A DNA stretch of 64,000 nt from Sphaerosporella brunnea (GCA_008704415.1 VXIS01000127.1:1-64000); one strand, 5' to 3'; counted from the first letter of the stretch, positions 41,425 to 53,776 are shown. Notes: generated by a model from the sequence alone, not told the origin. A program made the numbers and translations.

Positions 41425-42148
41425 TAGTGATGCACATGAGCCGGCTCGAGCTGAGCCGTGGGGTCGGCGCGTGCAGGCTCGGCTCATCACGATTTCGGCT
41501 CGAGCCACCATAAAATTTGCCATGCGCGAGCCGGTGTAAAAGGAGGAGGAGGTCGAAGGACGTGAGATTCTGCGCGCTTGTATATACAAATGAAACCTCA
41601 CGGGCGTCCGAGTCCTCCACTCATCATTCGATGCCTGACAACTCCGACCCGGAATCAAGGCCTTCAAGTTCGAGCGCAGCTTCTTGTTGTGCGCCCATTC
41701 CCTCGGCCTCTCCGTCCCCCTCCAGGTCTCCCTCCGCCACTGCCTCCTGGTGAGCCTCGCCACCACCGTAGATGTCCCAGTCGCCCTCACCCTTGTGCTT
41801 GAGCCAGCTTTGGAGTAGCAAAACGGGGACGGAGTCAACACACAAACTTACCCCGACTTCCGGACATCTTCGTGTACAGGTCTTGAATTTGGTCTTCTAC
41901 TCCGCCAGCAGCATAGCGGCGAGGGGGGGTGTGCGGCCATAGTGCTTGAGAGTGGTGGTTAACGCGCGTCGCTGACGGTTGGCGTGCAACGGGACGGGTT
42001 GTTTGGTTTGGCGGACCATAGAATTGGGTCGCTCAACCCACCGGAACTTTGTATGATCCAACATCTCGCAGCTCAAGCCAAAAGCTCGAGCCGAAGCTCG
42101 GCTCACCCGCAATTCGGCTCATACCGGCTCGGCTCATGTCCATCACTA
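41425..42148. mobile_element. complete hAT-like MITE, 724 bp, 8-bp TSD
   Basis: Terminal inverted repeats TAGTGATG.ACATGAGCCG at both ends; sub-terminal regions contain many GAGCCG/CGGCTC motifs, as often seen in hAT transposase-binding regions. A perfect 8-bp duplication ACTAAGTG flanks it (41417-41424 and 42149-42156). ORFs inside have no transposase motifs, so it is non-autonomous. The same family, split by the Ty3 element, lies at 20053-20236 and 28204-28462. Confidence 0.88.
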
Positions 42149-42640
42149 ACTAAGTGTCGTAATCTTACAAAGCCAGATTCGTTGACTGTGCCACACATCC
42201 ACAATCGTCTTCAAAATCGAGAAGACTGGCAGCGGCACTGAAAACAGCAACAGCGCGGATTCTGTGTTCGCGAGGCTGTGTACGTGGATCTTGAATGCCA
42301 TGTCCCGAAGATTGCGCGGCACAGTGGTGAGCAGGAATTCGTTCCACTCCTTGAAGTCTGGCGGTGTGTTGGGGTCTTAGAGGTGTACCGTGACTATTGT
42401 TTGTATCTCAGCGCTATCCGGATCCACGAAGTGACCGGCACGGGTGTCTCCTAGCTTGGCGAGACCGATACTTCCGCTCAGCTTGTTTCAGAGTTGAGCA
42501 TGCCGCGGGGTAGTCTCCAGTCTGTACTTGTCGGCTTCTCGCACGCGCTGCGCCGAAGTTCCAGGCAATGATGCACTGTCATTTTCCATCCACTCGAGCT
42601 CTCCAGGACATCCGCGTTGGCCAAACTCAGGGTGAGAGCC

Positions 42641-42905
42641 GGTATTCTACCAACCCGGCTGCGTTTGGCCGAGTTAGCTGGTCCAAAGGCGTTCTAACCC
42701 ACCGGTCTATGCGTTGCACGAGCGATTGCTCGGGTATGAGGAATTGACAACGATCAGACAATTGTTGCTTCTTTAGATCTCACTCTGGCCTTATTTGCGT
42801 CTGGTAGATTCAAAGAGAGCCGGTGAGCTCAAAATGCATGCCCAGGCAGCCAATTTTGACATCTGAGCTGACCGCCCGGGTTGTTGGGGACGGTTATTGG
42901 AAAGG
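42641..42905 (+). mobile_element. repeat family B, copy 4 (diverged)
   Basis: Shares GATTGCTCGGGTATGAGGAA, TTGTTGCTTCTTTAGATCTCACTC, CAGCCAATTTTGACATCTGA and a GACGGTTATTGG end with copy 2, with many differences. It is the oldest-looking copy. Confidence 0.5.
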
Positions 42906-43641
42906 CTACCATTCTCCGCATTCGTGCTCAGTTTGCAAATGAATCAGGGGTTTCCGAAGACATTGGTTCAGATTTCTTCGTTCATGACCGTGGGCAACAT
43001 CGAGTGCAAACGGGTTGGGTATAACCAGCGCTCCGAGGACCTTCCGGGTAAGTACTGTTTTAAGTCCCCAAGCTTGCGAGGCTTGCGACCCCTTGGGTGG
43101 TCGGGGAACTACTCGATCAACCTAATGTTTTCACTTTGAACGGTCTACTTTCCTCGATCAGGACTGGTTTCAACTAGGGGAGGCCCCCAACTACACCACG
43201 ACCATCTGAGTCGACATTTGTTCTGTTTATATCGCAGAGCACCGCAAGCAGAGAAGAGCGCCATCAACACTCATGACCAAGCAACCTGCCCGCTTGTGTA
43301 AGCTCTCCAGCACCGAAACAGTCACATACAGGGAAACGCCGGGAAAGCAATGAATAGATGTGTGTGGTGGCAATGCCTGGGTGTATGCGGCGCCTCCGCA
43401 TTCTCTTTAATTTCGCTAAGTACATCTTGACTTCTCGTTCTGTGAGGTCGGATCTGCGACGGCCTCTGAGGCGTCTCTCCTTGCATCACGACAGTGCCGA
43501 TTTGACGGACTTGGTTAATACGGACGAGTGATATGAGTTTGTCTGTTGATGTCTAAAAGCTGAAGGTCGAAGCGGAGTTGAGCTCGCTTTCTAATTCCTA
43601 AAGTAGTCGCAAACCCGGTTTTTAAAGCCACAACCCTCAAC

Positions 43642-43691
43642 CGTGCCCAGGTTACAATTACCAGCTCGTGCCCAGGTTACAATTACCAGCT
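43642..43691 (+). repeat. 25-bp tandem duplication
   Basis: CGTGCCCAGGTTACAATTAC plus CAGCT is repeated twice back to back without change. Confidence 0.85.
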
Positions 43692-44017
43692 AAAGATTCC
43701 ACCTGAATGATTCCATCAATGCCTTTCTTTGACCGATCCCCCGATCCCCCGTGAATGTGGGCCTGGCCGGCACGGTAGGTAGGTAATCATTCCAAGGCCC
43801 ACTGACGCTTGCTGTAATTTAGCGTACGGTACTGCGGCGCTTCCCCATCTTCGTGTTCAAATGCACGCAGCCTCTCATCTTCCGCACCTGTCGTGAAATC
43901 TTGAAACCCAGCTGACCCTCGCCGAGAATTGCCAGCTCAGCTCGCAACATCGACTACTCCCACGCCTGGCTTTGTCGATCACCACGCCTTCCCACAACCA
44001 GCGTACCAACAGCACCG

Positions 44018-44548
44018 ATGCCCTTGCTGAAGGAAGACCCTCGCCTGCGCCGCGTGTTGAACGAATACGCCAACGCCGTCAACAAGCTCAAGAAGCTCTG
44101 CGCCAAGCTGCCTGCAGAACAGCAGCCGGCGCAGCCCGAGCGACTCAGACACCAAGGAAACGTACTCGCCATTCAGCGCCGCACGGCTGACATTCTCAAG
44201 CTCATCAACAAGCTTGAGTTCAAGCTTATCAACAAGTTGGAAGCCGAACAGGAGTTCTCCGAGTCCCACCACGATGTCGACCCCGACGAGCCGGACGAGC
44301 AGGGATTAACTCTGCGCGATTACGCCCGCCGCGGCCAGTTCTCCCACGAGGAGGTCGACGCCATCCTCCGAGTCTCGGCGCATTCATCAACTGCTGCTAT
44401 CACCCTTTCGCGCCGCCTTCAGAAGCTGAAAGACGTGCGCGCTGACCCACTCGAGTGCAAGAAAGCTCTTGAAACTTTCTTGGTCGATTTCTTTGTCGAG
44501 CAAGAGGATTCCGTCGCTGCCGGAGCAAAGGCAGGTCGCAAGGAGTAA
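44018..44548 (+). CDS. unrecognised helical protein, 176 aa
   Basis: Intact ORF with good codon regularity. The N-terminal half is helical with a short repeat (KLINKLEFKLINKLEAE, near residues 66-82) and an acidic hinge DVDPDEPDEQG. The C-terminal half reads TLRDYARRGQFSHEEVDAIL and LSRRLQKLKDVRADPLECKK, again helical. No known domain recognised. The gene lies between the two inverted cyclophilin copies, so it would be inverted if those recombined. Confidence 0.6.
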   Translation: MPLLKEDPRLRRVLNEYANAVNKLKKLCAKLPAEQQPAQPERLRHQGNVLAIQRRTADILKLINKLEFKLINKLEAEQEFSESHHDVDPDEPDEQGLTLRDYARRGQFSHEEVDAILRVSAHSSTAAITLSRRLQKLKDVRADPLECKKALETFLVDFFVEQEDSVAAGAKAGRKE

Positions 44549-47500
44549 ACTAGCGCCAAAGGACAGTCCATGTTTTCTGTGGCTCCCAGACTCGCAAGCG
44601 ATGGAGGAGTTATGTTACGGTCAGACGGAGTGCAGTATTTGGCGTTGATCTGCGGGGAAAGTTGCTGTGTACTGCGCGGTAGCTTGTTTTTACTGTACTG
44701 TCTTGAGCTACAATAGACGAAAACCTAGGGCATTTCGAAGAACGCACAACCCGTCCGTGAGTTGATGACCGCCTCCAGTAACAATGCGTGCTTTCCACGG
44801 CCGGTTTATTCCCGGGCAGGCATACAGCATTGTGTATGAAAACATCATTGTCCCGTGAAGATTACGGGTGGGTGCTATTTGAACTTCCCGGCCGCAGAAT
44901 AACATAAGGAAGGCGCACTAGACCGGGGGCCTCGTATCAAGGCTGCGGATTACACTTTTTTGTTTGTGAGTCAGGATTTTTTATCAGCCGCTTTGCCTGT
45001 TATCGTTCATGATCTACCGTGTCCCCCCAGACTCCGCTCCCACGTTTCGCGCAGTCACCCTCATACTAGAGCCTGCAGCAAACCTGGCGGAGGGATTCAT
45101 ACACGCCTTGGATATGTCGTAGCCCAGTCGCCGGTCACCGCTCAGTCGCCCGTTGCCGCATCCCTCAGTCAGTCCGGAATAAAACCAGTGGCTAGAGCGT
45201 AGGTATGCTGGTTCGTCGCGCAGCGGCGGGTGGCGGACGGTAAGTACCCAGGGGGCTTGAAGATTCCGGACGCTGTTTACAAATTCACTCTCGCAGCATG
45301 GGCTACGTCGCAGATGACCAAGTAAATTTTGGAAAAAAACAGAGCGGCGCAACTATTCATCACACCGCATTTGGAAGTGTTGTTCCCAGCAGGTCAGTCG
45401 ACGAGCAACCACCATGCGAAGGGTGCAACGTGTAGGAACGAAACAATGGCCATCGCAGAGAGTTCGGGGGCCGTGATTGCAACCCTTATGACGATCTTCA
45501 TTCAGTGCTCAGCCGAAACCGAAGCGCAGGAGGGTTCGAAAACAACGATGCACAATACTTCGCAACGCAAGGACAAATGACAAATTTCGCAAAAGCACAA
45601 GACCGTATCAGCCCGCGGTGGTCATACATCGCCCGATTTGTGCTTGTTCGCTGGTTTACAAGGGACCAATCACCGCAAGAATCCTGTACCCAATTCCATC
45701 GTCGAGGTCCACTTCTTCCAAACCCAACTATAACTCATGTCAGCGTACCACATCTCTCTCAAAGTGGAATGGATGGTTCATGCCGTTTGGACCTTCGGCC
45801 CGAGTGGCAGTAGGTTCGCGTTTTGATCATAGAACTGGATCCGGCCAGCGTCGATGCCTAGCTTTGTCGCCAGGGAGCCCGCTGCATGGCTGAGCCTGCA
45901 ATTGGGGCTGCCAGTCAACGTGTAACTCTTGTCTACATTGTATCAGTATGATGCGTAAGTGCTCTTAGAAGGGGTTGCGTACGGCCCTGAACGTCCAGGT
46001 CGATCAAGACCACGGGCCTTGGAGCTGGCGACTGGGGTGGGGTAGGATATTCGTGCATATTGGTTCCCCTGCCTGTTGTGATGTCGTACGAGGAAGGAAG
46101 GCAACGTGTAAACAGGTGTTTATATACCTGCGATTGGGGTGGAAACCAAGTACTGGGGGTGGAAATAATGCGGGTGCGAATAATTTCGGGGGCAACTATG
46201 GTGCACGCCGTCCATAATGGGGTTAAAAAAGCCGCCGCAAATGCGCGGCATCCAGCCCTCGCACATCAACCCTGAAAAACTCAGAGTCACCAATCTGGAC
46301 ACGATTGAGTGTTCCCTGGGATATTATTGGTTGCAAAGGAGGGCTTGACACTGCTGTAGAATCCACTTCACTTCAGGCTTTCGGAATCCATGGTAGCGCT
46401 TGGCAGCAACCTCAGCGACTTTATTGACCCAGCTGGAGAAATTTACCCAGCTCGAGGTGAAGTCATTTATCAAAGTCCCAATAACTCTTAACAGTGAATC
46501 CTGCTTCTTAAGGGAGTTGAACACAGGTGCTAGGGGACGAGGAACTCGGCGCAAACATCATGAGAATGTGTGGCCGTGGGTCGCGTAGGCTGGCCTACCA
46601 GGAAGATAGCATATCAGCTTGGTGGGTTAGCCTGCCGGGAAGATAGATTTTCGGTGGCACGCACTAATATAACGTGGTAGGACTTTACGCAGAGCAGGGA
46701 AATTAATCAAGTCTGGCGGTACTGTAGCTGTATACTCCAGGAATCCACCAGTACTTCGCCGGTTGCAAGAGCCTGGGACGCTCAATCACGGAAACTGGGG
46801 CTGCGGCATCGATACCATAAGCCAATGATGATGTTTGATAATAGCGGTATGGCAGCAGCGCAGGTCCACAGACTGCGAACGGTCTCAGTTGATCTCAACT
46901 GTTGGTCAAAGCATGCGGTCATTGATAGTTCCTTAATTTTTGGGCTGTGAAATCGCTATCCTGATCGCGCATTCAGTGACCAAGCGCAGCAAGTACCACA
47001 ATGCCGAAACGCAACCGCTCGACTAATGTTCGCACCACCCATATCTTGATCCTCGAGTAGCAAATGACGTCTTATCAGAAGCCGCCCGTTTCTTCCATCG
47101 ATGACCCGGCATCAGCCAGCTCCACAGCATGAAATGCCCGCTTGTTCCAGCCCAACACCAACGGCGCCCACTGAAACATCTCGGTCATAGGATTGTGGAT
47201 GTCGTCTGCCCAGGTTCCCATCCTATCGGGGATGCGTAGACTCGTCAATTTGATGCTCTCGAAGGTCTTGCCGTGTATGCGCCACGCATGTCCCGCCAAG
47301 AAGTCGTAAATTGCAAGATGTTGCATTCGAGCGGTACGCGGTCACACGGTGCCTTCGGTTTTGATGGTGAAAATGAAGAACACGATGAGTTGCGCCTGGA
47401 GCTGCGGAGCGAAGCGGAAAGGAGATCGAGACTGGCTGTAAGGACAGCACGGGCAGTGTTGCTTGGAGCGTTCATTGTGAGTTGAGGCCGCAGCGTGTGT

Positions 47501-48509
47501 GAGGTGACTACATGGCTGTGAGCTGGCACGCGAGGTCTTGTGAGCATCTTGTATGTATTCTGAACTTACCCAACCGAGCACTCTGTATCGAGCCCAGTCC
47601 CTTGTACGCAAACTCCAACGGTTTCTGGCTTCCGGGCCGCACTGTGGAAGACCCCCTATCTCCAACTGACGACACACCATTGAGACGTGTTTGCCGCTTG
47701 ATGGACATAAACACAGCTGGGTCAGCGGATAGTTTACCTCTACCTTTGTACATTGTTCGATAAAGTTACCGCAAACCATGCATGCACTGGATGTCAATTG
47801 CAGATCGGCGTGTGCTAAACCCTGAATTACTACCTCAGCCTGTTAATGCGATAGACCATTCTATCATGCGGAGACCTACCTAATGACTCTAATCATCGAT
47901 AGAGGGAACGCTGGCAAGCCACGCTCAGAGTGCGCAAGTAGTATCAACCGCGGCCACGCTGCGCACAGGATGGAAACACGAGTAGGGCGAGGTCGCCAAG
48001 CAAACGATAAGCTCCAAAGTGTGATTGCACAAAACCAGGTTCCACGCGCAGTTGCTTGATCGGACCGATCACAGTGTTTCTAATCCAGCGTTCATGACAA
48101 TCGACGTTATACTCGAACCAACGGTAGGGCTTTCATGGGAGGTCCCCGCCGTGGCAAGCGACCGCGTTCATTCACGATCTAGCTTCGTGGCGTTTCTGGA
48201 TGTTGAAACAAGGACTGATTCCAAGGGGCATTTCACATGACATCCGAGCAGTCCCAACAAAGCCGACTGTGTTGGTGATGGTGGTGGATAAGTGCAACAC
48301 ATACCAAGGACCAGACCTCTAGAACACAGGACGATCAACGATCATCAATACGAACTTCTGTTTCAATGTTTGATTCTCATTACATCTGCGCATAACTGTA
48401 TTCCAGCAAAAATGACGAACACCGACAAATCACCACATGACAGAACCCAGTTGCGAGCAATGATGAGGATACTGCGACCGTAACCCTGCTGACACAGTGA
48501 CGCGGCGCC
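44549..48509. other. long intergenic stretch, nothing secure
   Basis: Short ORFs at 45.3-45.6, 46.3-46.6 and 47.1-47.5 kb have no recognised domain. One (47075-47326, minus strand) contains DFLAGHAWRIHGKTFESIKL and reads protein-like but overlaps a second frame of similar quality. From about 48400 the sequence is the 3' flank of the cyclophilin duplication. Confidence 0.35.
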
Positions 48510-49262
48510 TTAAAGGGTTCCGCAGTTCTCAATGACAATGGTTCCATAAGTGCCGCCGGAGTTTCCCAGGGACTTCGACTCCATCTTCCTGACGATATCC
48601 TTGCCAGAGAGGACCTCACCGAAAACGACGTGCAAGCCATCGAGATGAGGGGTCGGAGCGAACTCGAAGGGATGTCAGCGGAGCCGCGCGATGTGAGGGA
48701 GCAGAAACCATACGGTGATGAAAAACTGCGAGTTGTTGGTGTTGCGACCACCGTTGGCCATCGAAAGCAGGTACGGTTTGTTGTGACGCTTGATGAAGTT
48801 CTCGTCCTCGAAAATGTTGCCGTAGATGGACCTTCCACCGGTGCCCTGTTCGGTGAGGTCAGATCGTTGTTGTTTGGTGTCGTTCGCGGTGAGTGAAAGA
48901 ACATACGTCGCCACGGGTAAAGTCACCACCCTGAGCTATGAAACCGTCGATCACACGGTGGAACTGGGACTTGATGTAGCCCTCGCCCTGGTTCTTAGCT
49001 AAGCAGAGCTGGCGGAAGTTGTTTGCGGTCTTGGGGACGACTTTGTCGTAGAGCTTGAACTCGATGCGCCCCCAGTGCTCCTCTGAAGGCATCGCAAGTC
49101 AGCGAACAACACGGTTTCCAGCGCACGAAAGCGACAACGGATGAATGCATTACGGGAAGTATGAATGAATGCGAAGGTGGTAATCGTGATGAGGGGAAAA
49201 AAATACGTACTGTTGCCGTCGGGGTCGATCCAAGCGATGTCGAAGAAGGGGTTGGCAGCCAT
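48510..49262 (-). CDS. cyclophilin-type peptidyl-prolyl isomerase, copy 2
   Basis: Model: complement(join(48510..48662, 48714..48845, 48907..49082, 49211..49262)), 170 aa, with the same exon lengths (52, 176, 132 and 153 bp) and intron positions as copy 1. It keeps the isomerase motifs ([53 protein letters not shown]) and has the HLDG variant in place of WLDG. It differs by scattered substitutions, for example DPDGN for DPAGN and an ENCGTL end for ENCGTI, and no lesion is seen. Both copies appear functional. Intron 1 is longer here than in copy 1. Confidence 0.93.
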
Positions 49263-50640
49263 TGCGGATGTAGTGGGTGTTGGGTAAAAGCGGGTTGCTG
49301 CAAGAAGTGGTTTGTTTGGGGTAGAAGTCGATGCGGGGGGAGGGAGATGGATGAGGAACAGGAAGAGGTGGGAGCGAGGGTCAGCGGGGGGGGGGGTAGT
49401 TGTTTGCCCTGCTTCACAATGACTTTCTCTGAGCATCGATTTGTATCGAGATCTGGACGCGATAGGAGAAAGTATCACCGAACAGAAAGCGCAAGAGGTT
49501 ACATAGCACTGCACTCTGTGCTTCGGCGCTCATCCATAAGATGCGGCTATCCCGCACAATGCCTTCACTCCGTCCTGGACGCCGCCTTGGTCCCGATGGC
49601 AATCGAGATTCACCACCCTTCACGGAGCGATACCCCAGGCCGCCGTGACACCATTTGTTCGATCGACAATCCACCCGGCGCGTCTGCAGTCACCATGGAG
49701 CTGGACATTCGCACCTCTAGATTTATAGTCAGTGAAATGCGATCGGGAATCAAAAAATCATCAAATCTGGACCCACGCTCCGTATTTGAAAGACAACGAA
49801 ATACATCGGAAACCGATAAATCATCGGAAATCACCCGTCCTCGCGTATTGGAAGGAACCCCTGTATAATGGATCGAAGATGGCAGCGCATGTCAGCTGTA
49901 GGCTACGCAAGGGGTTGGCGGAATGTGGTAGCGTGAATACAACCCTTCACCATCCCCAAGGAAGTCGCTATGGATTGAATGCGGTGCTGATTGGGTTCGC
50001 GCGATGTGCAGCGTCGTGTGCGGTCGGTATGTTTTTGTCCTCATCTAACTAAACTCCTGGCTGACATTCTTTGGTAGGCGCAGCATATGTACTGGCACCC
50101 ATATCGCAATTGGGCCTCGGATTCTGATGCAACGCATGTTAGATGATGATCGGAGTGTTTTCTCTCCAGACTCAATGCCGGAGATATAGTTCAGGGCGGA
50201 CGCTGCGGATGCAAGCAAACATCGTCACGATGATTCGATCATTGTCTTTCCACATACCAAGCGTGACCAAGCGGTTACCGGTTTGCTGCAAGACAACCTG
50301 AAGGGTCGGATCACTGCAGAAAGCACCCTTCACCTAGAGGAGTTGAGGATCCAAAATGAACCATCCGCTCTGCCAGCAACCATGTGTCGCATGAAGCGCT
50401 TCGAGGGCAGAGCCGGTTGAAGAGTCACTGACCTTTCCGCAAGCCAATCCGCCTCCTCGCTTCCGAGACTTCTGTCAGTGATCAACATATGCAACAACGT
50501 AATATACTTCGTGAAAAAAACACACACAGATTTGACTACATTTAATATTCTGTCGTTTAGTTGCCAACCGAGTTCTACACCACCTCTGACTCTCTGGTAG
50601 CTGCCTAACCGACTCTTCATTTACTCTTCTGACAATTTGA
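49263..50640. other. upstream of cyclophilin copy 2 and intergenic
   Basis: Up to about 49520 this is the duplicated promoter/leader region, with a G-run at 49387-49396. The remainder has no recognised gene. Confidence 0.45.
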
Positions 50641-50699
50641 ACCTAGTAGAACGAACTCTCCTCTTGTGGCCGCTTCACGCCTAGTGGTCAAAAGGGATC

Positions 50700-51990
50700 A
50701 GGCCAGTGATGGACATGCCTACCTTCCGCCCTCTATTTGAGCTAGGAGTAGCCGTCCTTACTAAGACTACACACTGCACGGGTGGTCTTGACCCTTCCAC
50801 GTTCTAACAAACCGCCCCTCTTGCTGCCCCGCCACCTTTCACTGGCCTCTAAGTGACCTGGGAGTAGGCTTTCTAGGCTGCGTTAACGTGCTAACTCTAT
50901 TTCTGCCGTTGCTGGGCTTGCCATATTTCAACTATTTGAGATATGGGCGACATCTGCTCTTCTAGCACTACCTTCCTTACTGATACCCCAGTTTTGGTAC
51001 CTGGCGACTGGTTGAACAAGCAATAGGCGTGCGAGGGAACCCAAATGCGCTGATTTCATTGCCGCCATCGCACGCCTCGCGGGCGTTGAACTGATGGAGA
51101 TATGGCTAAAACCTCCTCGTCGTGCGACTGCTGCTGGATATCAGACCGCTTTTGACCTTCGAATAGCCGTCCTAGGGGCGCCAGATGTGCTTATTGAATA
51201 GCCTTCATTGCCGGATTTACTGGTGTTCAACTGGTTGAGATTCGGCCTAAATATCCGCCTCCTGCGCCCACGCCTATCGACCCCACAACTGATACCCGAA
51301 TGCCATGAACTGGGCGCCGGTTTGAATGGCAGTAGTCGTAGTAGGGTTCTAATTGCGCTCAGTCCAGTGACGCCCTCGGCGTGCTGTTGGTGTTCAACTG
51401 GTTGAGATCTCGTCCTCCTGCAACACGGTCCTGTCCCTCCTGCTATTCCATTATCTTGGACTGGCCGCTATTGCTCCAGGAAGTGACCGCCAAAGGGGTC
51501 CTGAAGATCTTGGATTCGCTGCCGTTGTGGTTGTTTTGTCGGTGTTTGAACCGAACAAGTTATGAGCAACATCTCCCTTTACAGCACCACCCCATCCAGC
51601 TACCATACTGCCGTGAACTGGCTGCGATTGAGCCAAACAGTCGCCTCCCTGGGAGCACCAGACACCCTAAATTCATTGCTGCCAAGGGCGTGATTTCTGG
51701 CGATGAACTGGTTGAGATAGGGATGTGATTTGCTCTTCCGCCAGCTTACCCTCCCCCTCGTCCCACCATACTATCTTCAACTGGCCGCTGTCAGACCTAG
51801 GAGTAGCCGTCCTAAGACTCATAAACCTCCTGAAACCATTGCGTCTGCGGCCATACTTGCTAATGTTGAACGGATCAAGTTACGGCGCAATCATATGTTC
51901 TGAGCCCACGAGGCTCACTAACCGGGTAGGTTCACGTACCTACCACTGTCTTGACAGGTGCACCTGGTACGGGAACAGTCAGTTATCAGG
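50700..51990 (+). pseudogene. degenerate repetitive coding sequence
   Basis: A motif translating as D/E-L-G/R-V/I-A/G-V/F-L recurs near 50741, 50855, 51153 and 51794, at irregular spacing. A second motif, VFNWLR or similar (FNGLV variants), recurs near 51223, 51385 and 51545. Stops and frame changes are frequent. It looks like a decayed leucine-rich repeat-type protein gene, but I do not recognise the family. Confidence 0.33.
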
Positions 51991-52435
51991 CTGCCCGGGA
52001 CGCTGAATCAGAAACAGCTTAATTCGAGCTTGACTGAGCGGTGGTGCACCCGCGACTCACCCGCTACGCAGAAATATATGCTACCTGACGTGGGTGTCGC
52101 CCTTCTGCGTCCTGAATCTTCCATTCAATTGAATTAGACCTATGAAGCCCACCCTCGCGTCTCAGAAATTCAGTCGATTCAACGATATCCGTGGTGTCCG
52201 TCGACCGGAATAGACAGTTGGGTAACAGAAGGCAGGAGCGGTCGCAGCGCTGCCGGGTTTGGTGGCGGTCCGCATGTAGAGCGGCGAATCTATTGTGCAG
52301 GTTCCGGTGAAGTGTCCACATCAACCTGGACCCACTCACGCGAGCATCTCGAGGCCTTGATTTCCTACGATGTAGGCAGAGTTGCAAGATGGACAGCCGG
52401 CTCCCGCATATATGTAGCATGCGACCACAGAGACC
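51991..52435. other. intergenic, nothing recognised
   Basis: No feature supported. Confidence 0.35.
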
Positions 52436-53776
52436 ATGAACTACACAACCGGGAGGCAGACAAATCGCAAAGCAAAACAAAAAAAAAAACCAACCGAAAC
52501 AGCTCAACAGAAAAAAAACAGAGTGCCGCAAATGGCTCCTCTTTTTTTTTTTCCGAATCCGGATACGGGTGCCGTCCCAGGACCACCGCAACCGCTAACC
52601 GCCGGTAGCCAAATTGCAGTCTCGGGCGCCGCAGACCGACTCCCAGTTGAACTTCACCTCGAGATTCTCGAGACCATGTTGTCCTACACCGCCCGTTTCA
52701 ACGACACTGTGGGGCCGCGATATGGAAACTGGAAGGTCCTTTACTTGCCGCAACGACAAAGACGCCCTCTAATCAGCGGCATGCGCAGCCAAATTGACCA
52801 GCAAGAGATCGCTTACTACCAACAGGATCAAGAAGCCCGACGTTGCTGGTATTACTGCCACGGTCTCCCGCAGGACGTCCGCAACTATCTCCGCGCCAGC
52901 CCCGACGCCTGGCGTGTATGGCAACACCACAGCCGGAGTATAATTACGAATGCGATGCGCCAGGTCGCCAGGCAGGGCAACCTGGGCCCGCCCACAACGC
53001 TGTTCAACGGGCTCGAGGAGTGGCCGATAAACGCGCTGCTGGTCAAGGGGAAGTCCAAGGATGACCGCGAGCCACGGCTGCAGTGGCTGCGCTGGTTGAC
53101 GCCGGCCGGATCGGACCTCCTGTACCTGCAGAGGCTGCAGTACAACATGGAAATGGAGCGCGCCGGCGAAGCCGGAAGATCCGTCCGCCGCGAGGGCATT
53201 CGCCTCGAACACTGGCTCAACCGGCTTCCACCGAACACACATGCGCGGATACTTGGTTACCTCATCGCGGACGATATGGAGAGTGCAATGATGGTGAACG
53301 GTAAGGTAAATCAGGACCCAAACTTTCTCCACAACTATTTCAAAGTTAATCCGCTCGCACAAAACATGATGGTATACACAGCTGAGGCCTTGCAGCCTTC
53401 GGTTGATCTTCTGTACCGGGAGCTGGATCGCCTCATACTAAGACGGCGTGCCAAGGAACCCCAGAGCGACACGGAGAGTGATCCTTTGACTATGCTGTAT
53501 GTCTTCGCAAACGCAACGAACACGCTGAATGTGAATGCTCGGGTTGCGGCGTACGCGCTAGAAGACTGGAAGCGTGTCATCGTCCATAGACGCGGTGCGT
53601 TCAGATGTGCGAGGCGTTATGGGCACATCAATCTTGGGGTCTCATTCTCAACTGCGGGGTTTGAAAACGAGGTGCTTCCCCCCGAAATATATCAGCCGCC
53701 AACCAGTCGGCCAAGAAAGCCAGAATCCGACCCATACACTGGAATAGAAAGCTTGTCGTGGCTGTTTGCTCTTTAA
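52436..53776 (+). CDS. F-box-like protein, 446 aa
   Basis: An intact ORF. Residues 69-82 (LPVELHLEILETML) match the first helix of an F-box, and a later stretch (YLRASPDAWRVWQHHSRSII) fits the end of fungal F-box regions, where a long insert is common. The rest is helical without a known substrate-binding repeat. The first 32 residues are encoded by A-rich sequence with poly-A runs and are doubtful; an ATG at 52532 (MAPLFFFPNP) may be the true start. Role by family: substrate adaptor of an SCF ubiquitin ligase, or an orphan F-box protein of the kind expanded in mushrooms. It converges with the F-box-like gene at 54798-56552. Confidence 0.62.
   Translation: MNYTTGRQTNRKAKQKKKPTETAQQKKNRVPQMAPLFFFPNPDTGAVPGPPQPLTAGSQIAVSGAADRLPVELHLEILETMLSYTARFNDTVGPRYGNWKVLYLPQRQRRPLISGMRSQIDQQEIAYYQQDQEARRCWYYCHGLPQDVRNYLRASPDAWRVWQHHSRSIITNAMRQVARQGNLGPPTTLFNGLEEWPINALLVKGKSKDDREPRLQWLRWLTPAGSDLLYLQRLQYNMEMERAGEAGRSVRREGIRLEHWLNRLPPNTHARILGYLIADDMESAMMVNGKVNQDPNFLHNYFKVNPLAQNMMVYTAEALQPSVDLLYRELDRLILRRRAKEPQSDTESDPLTMLYVFANATNTLNVNARVAAYALEDWKRVIVHRRGAFRCARRYGHINLGVSFSTAGFENEVLPPEIYQPPTSRPRKPESDPYTGIESLSWLFAL

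Larger units (their letters stand above)
42157..44017. other. intergenic with repeat B copy 4 and a 25-bp duplication
   Basis: Apart from the listed repeats nothing is recognised. A CT-rich leader region lies just before the gene at 44018. Confidence 0.4.

Noticed and set aside
41413..41841. 142-aa minus-strand ORF in the 724-bp MITE
   Set aside because: No transposase motif; it extends across the terminal repeat and target duplication.
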